In this document: positions 8,727-10,796 of the stretch, piece by piece
Layout of the letters: each line of letters opens with the position of its first letter
Position numbering within the stretch: position 1 is the first letter of the stretch
Assembly (NCBI GenBank): GCA_003230795.1
Contig: QIGM01000054.1
Span: forward strand, 1-10,796
Direction of reading: 5' to 3'
Length of the DNA: 10,796 nt
Origin: a bacterium
Lineage (GTDB): Bacteria > Bdellovibrionota_C > UBA2361 > SZUA-149
Position numbers and translations under genes: made by a program
Notes under the pieces: model-generated
The model's input: the letters and a program-made list of their open reading frames with translations, nothing else
Databases searched by the model: none
Told to the model about the DNA's origin: nothing

Positions 8727-9755
8727 ATCGCGGTATCAAAGAACAAAATAGCGGTTCTGGGCGCTGGAAGCTGGGGCACCGCCCTAGCCAATCACTTGAG
8801 TCTATCAGGTGCCGAGGTTACGCTTTGGGGTAGAGACCGCAGCGTTCTTGAGTCAATTGAAAAGACTCAAATCAATTCTAAATACTTTCCGAATACCCCT
8901 GTTACGGCAGCACTAAAGGTCTCGAACAATATTAGCGAAACCGTTGCTGGCTGTGAGCTGGTTGTTTTTGCTGTGCCTTCCTCCTCGATGCGAGCGGTTG
9001 CCCGTGAAGCAGTTGAGAGTATCTCGTCTGAGAGTTTGGTGGTCAGCACTGCAAAAGGGCTTGAGCCGGAATCTCATAAGACAATGCTAGTAGTTCTTAC
9101 CGAAGAGCTCGGTGCGGAAGAGAGGATTACCGTTCTCGGCGGTCCAAGCTTCGCTCTTGAGGTGCTGCAAGAAATGCCCACTGCTGTGGTAATTGCGGGA
9201 AAAAGCGCAGAACATACGCAGCGAGCAGCGGATATTTTCCACCACCGTAATTTTCGCATCTATACCTCCAGCGATGTAATAGGTGTGGAGATTGGCGGTG
9301 TGGTCAAGAACGTGATCGCGCTTGCTGCGGGAGTTGCAGATGGAGTGGGCATGGGAAATAACGCCCGGGCTGCGCTGATTACTCGGGGAATCGCTGAAAT
9401 CCAGCGTTTAGTTGAGGCACTGGGTGGAGATCTGCGAACGGTTTCCGGTCTATCGGGGCTTGGGGACCTTTTGCTCACGTCTACCGGAGATTTGAGTAGA
9501 AACCGAAGAGTTGGTTTGCGCCTGGGTCAGGGAGAATCTTTGGACGAGATTCTAAAAGACCTCGGGCAAACCGCTGAAGCCGTGCAAACAGCAAGGAATC
9601 TTTGCTCCGTGGCACACGAGAAGAACGTGAGCGTGCCAATTGTAGAGCAAGTAGAGGCGATCTTATCGGGTAAAGTTTCCGTTGCTGACGCGCTAAAGAC
9701 TTTGCTTTCTCGCGAGCGGACATCTGAGATAAAATCTCCCGTACCCGAAGAGTAA
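8727..9755 (+). CDS. gpsA: Glycerol-3-phosphate dehydrogenase [NAD(P)+], probable ATC start
   Basis: GpsA is a cytoplasmic enzyme that reduces dihydroxyacetone phosphate to sn-glycerol-3-phosphate, the backbone of phospholipids. The frame opens after a TGA at 8709. With initiation at ATC (8727) the protein is 342 residues (E. coli has 339) and begins with Met, then AVSKNKIAVLGAGSWG. The Rossmann nucleotide-binding loop GAGSWG is at 12-17. Other family marks are GGPSF (138-142), the catalytic Lys194 in GGVVKN, and SGLSGLGD (240-247) leading into LSRNRR (256-261), which helps bind substrate phosphate. The first ordinary start, TTG at 8796, would remove the Rossmann loop and cannot be right. AGGAG at 8713-8717 fits the ATC. 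A sequencing error turning ATG into ATC is the main alternative. The gene is 49 bases after gyrA and 22 bases before the channel gene. Confidence 0.95.
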   Translation: MAVSKNKIAVLGAGSWGTALANHLSLSGAEVTLWGRDRSVLESIEKTQINSKYFPNTPVTAALKVSNNISETVAGCELVVFAVPSSSMRAVAREAVESISSESLVVSTAKGLEPESHKTMLVVLTEELGAEERITVLGGPSFALEVLQEMPTAVVIAGKSAEHTQRAADIFHHRNFRIYTSSDVIGVEIGGVVKNVIALAAGVADGVGMGNNARAALITRGIAEIQRLVEALGGDLRTVSGLSGLGDLLLTSTGDLSRNRRVGLRLGQGESLDEILKDLGQTAEAVQTARNLCSVAHEKNVSVPIVEQVEAILSGKVSVADALKTLLSRERTSEIKSPVPEE

Positions 9756-9777
9756 GTAAGAGCTGAGTCATTCCCTC

Positions 9778-10620
9778 ATGCAATCCGACGCAGAAAACAA
9801 CGCTGATCGACCACGAAGTGGATTTCGCCGCAAAATGTACGAAGTCATCTTTGGGCATGAAACGCCTAGTGGAAAGTATTTTGACATTACCCTGCTCTTA
9901 GCAATTGTCCTCAGCGTCTTCGCGGTGATGCTTGAAAGCGTAGAAAGTATAAGCAATGTACACCACGACACGCTTAGAGTCGTGGAATGGGTATTTACGG
10001 TAGTTTTCACCCTTGAATACCTCTGCCGAATCTATTGCTCAGAGAATCCGAAACGCTACATGCGTAGTTTTTTTGGTATCGTCGACTTACTGGCGATTGT
10101 TCCGACCTATTTAAGCCTGGTTTTAGTGGGCTCTCAGTACTTTATCGTAATTCGAGCGCTTAGAATTTTGCGAATGTTTCGCATCTTAAAAATGACGCGT
10201 TTCATTGGTGAGAGCGATGTTCTGCTCGATGCCCTGATTGCGAGTCGCCATAAGATAACCGTATTCGTCATCGCGGTCGCCAATCTTGTGCTAATCATCG
10301 GCGCATTAATGCACCTGATAGAAGGCCCAGAGAATGGCTTCAGTAGTATTCCGATGGGCATCTATTGGGCGATTGTTACCTTAACAACCGTTGGTTACGG
10401 GGACATTGCTCCGGCAACTGTTATAGGAAAGACCCTCGCTTCAGCCGTAATGATTCTTGGTTACGGAATTATCGCAGTTCCAACTGGAATTGTGACAGCT
10501 GAGCTAACGCGCTCTAAAGATGAAGGACCTTCTCGACGCACTCGGTGTTCGCTATGCGAAGACGGCAATCATGATGCGGACGCGCTCTTCTGTAAAAGTT
10601 GCGGAAAAGCTCTAAGATAA
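9778..10620 (+). CDS. Voltage-gated potassium-channel-type membrane protein with C-terminal zinc ribbon
   Basis: This is a 280-residue inner-membrane ion channel of the six-transmembrane Kv type, expected to act as a tetramer conducting K+. S1 is near 34-54, S2 near 66-88 (with Glu80 and Arg84), and S3 near 97-117 (with Asp103). S4 near 120-141 carries positive residues every third position: Arg126, Arg129, Arg132, Arg135, Lys138 and Arg141. S5 is near 157-181, a pore helix follows, and the K+ selectivity filter TTVGYGD is at 203-209. S6 is near 219-243 with a Pro-Thr-Gly hinge at 235-237. After a short polar linker, CSLC (257-260) and CKSC (272-275) form a four-cysteine zinc ribbon. No RCK/TrkA-N or cyclic-nucleotide domain is present. 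The ATG is 22 bases after gpsA with only a weak Shine-Dalgarno sequence, so co-transcription with gpsA is likely. The voltage sensor and filter are convincing; the physiological role is unknown. Confidence 0.92.
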   Translation: MQSDAENNADRPRSGFRRKMYEVIFGHETPSGKYFDITLLLAIVLSVFAVMLESVESISNVHHDTLRVVEWVFTVVFTLEYLCRIYCSENPKRYMRSFFGIVDLLAIVPTYLSLVLVGSQYFIVIRALRILRMFRILKMTRFIGESDVLLDALIASRHKITVFVIAVANLVLIIGALMHLIEGPENGFSSIPMGIYWAIVTLTTVGYGDIAPATVIGKTLASAVMILGYGIIAVPTGIVTAELTRSKDEGPSRRTRCSLCEDGNHDADALFCKSCGKALR

Positions 10621-10632
10621 GGAAAATAAAAA

Positions 10633-10662
10633 AAGCCCCAATGACGTTAGTCAGTGGGGCTT
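10633..10662. terminator. Intrinsic terminator hairpin, probably bidirectional
   Basis: AAGCCCCA (10633-10640) pairs perfectly with TGGGGCTT (10655-10662). Inside it, after an A/G mismatch, TGAC (10642-10645) pairs with GTCA (10650-10653) around a GTTA loop. The hairpin begins 12 bases after the channel gene's stop. On the + strand the following bases are T-rich but broken (TTCTGCTTG). On the - strand the hairpin would be followed by an almost pure T-run, the complement of the A-run at 10624-10632. It closes this gene group and may also stop transcription arriving from the right. Confidence 0.85.
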
Positions 10663-10796
10663 CTGCTTGGGTGTTCTATTCTTCACACCCTCGTCGTCTA
10701 TCTAAAGACGGAATCGAAATTGAAGAAGGAAAGGTTTAGTAGCAACAGTGAACCAATATATTTAGATAATGAAAAATAAATACCGGAGCTATTAAT
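10663..10796. other. Gene-free AT-rich tail after the terminator
   Basis: No open frame of useful length is visible on either strand in these 134 bases. There is a small hairpin (CGTCT 10695-10699 with AGACG 10706-10710). AT-rich DNA near 10755-10790 could hold a promoter for a gene beyond the edge, but no convincing -35/-10 pair can be called. Confidence 0.5.

Noticed and set aside
8796..8798. TTG 8796 as the gpsA start
   Set aside because: It would delete the GAGSWG nucleotide-binding loop that is intact just upstream in the same frame.
9481..9858. Minus-strand open frame of 125 codons across the gpsA/channel junction
   Set aside because: It is antisense to two well-supported genes, with composition typical of a shadow frame and no family features.
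10695..10710. CGTCT/AGACG hairpin in the tail, considered as a second terminator or RNA gene
   Set aside because: It has only five pairs, no T-run and no tRNA-like or known RNA motif.

Overview
The window is the replication-origin neighbourhood of a bacterial chromosome. All recognised genes lie on the + strand: dnaA (3' end only), an intergenic region with the hallmarks of oriC, dnaN, recF, gyrB, gyrA, gpsA, and a voltage-gated potassium-channel-type gene. A strong hairpin terminator and a short gene-free tail follow. The order dnaA-dnaN-recF-gyrB-gyrA is the widely conserved ancestral origin cluster. GyrB carries the long insertion in its TOPRIM region that is typical of proteobacterial (Gram-negative) gyrases and aligns closely with E. 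coli GyrB. Together with gpsA near gyrA, this points to a Gram-negative bacterium, perhaps a deltaproteobacterial-type lineage in the broad sense. That placement is inference; no rRNA or lineage marker is present.

Region by region. 1-437: the end of DnaA, covering the end of the AAA+ region and the DNA-binding domain IV. 438-1030: a 593-bp non-coding region. It has two perfect DnaA boxes in reverse orientation (554 and 674), a near-perfect box at 565, and AT-rich DNA between them. Just before dnaN it has degenerate forward boxes, a run of DnaA-trio triplets and an AT-rich tract, which resembles the basal unwinding module described for Bacillus subtilis oriC. 1031-3305: dnaN and recF, separated by one base. 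3306-3570: a leader/promoter region with inverted repeats and a good sigma70-like promoter (TTGCCC-17-TATACT) for gyrB. 3571-8677: gyrB and gyrA, 37 bases apart. 8727-9755: gpsA, which appears to start at a non-canonical ATC codon behind a strong Shine-Dalgarno sequence. 9778-10620: a six-transmembrane Kv-like channel with a C-terminal zinc ribbon. 10633-10662: a terminator hairpin.

How the genes work together. DnaA opens the origin, the DnaN clamp tethers the polymerase, RecF loads RecA at gaps, and gyrase (GyrB/GyrA) removes the positive supercoils made by replication. GpsA makes sn-glycerol-3-phosphate for phospholipids. The channel is not obviously linked to replication and looks like a passenger downstream of gpsA.

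I see no mobile element, CRISPR array, tRNA/rRNA or novel multigene system. The content is core housekeeping, and the most interesting points are the origin architecture and the gpsA start.
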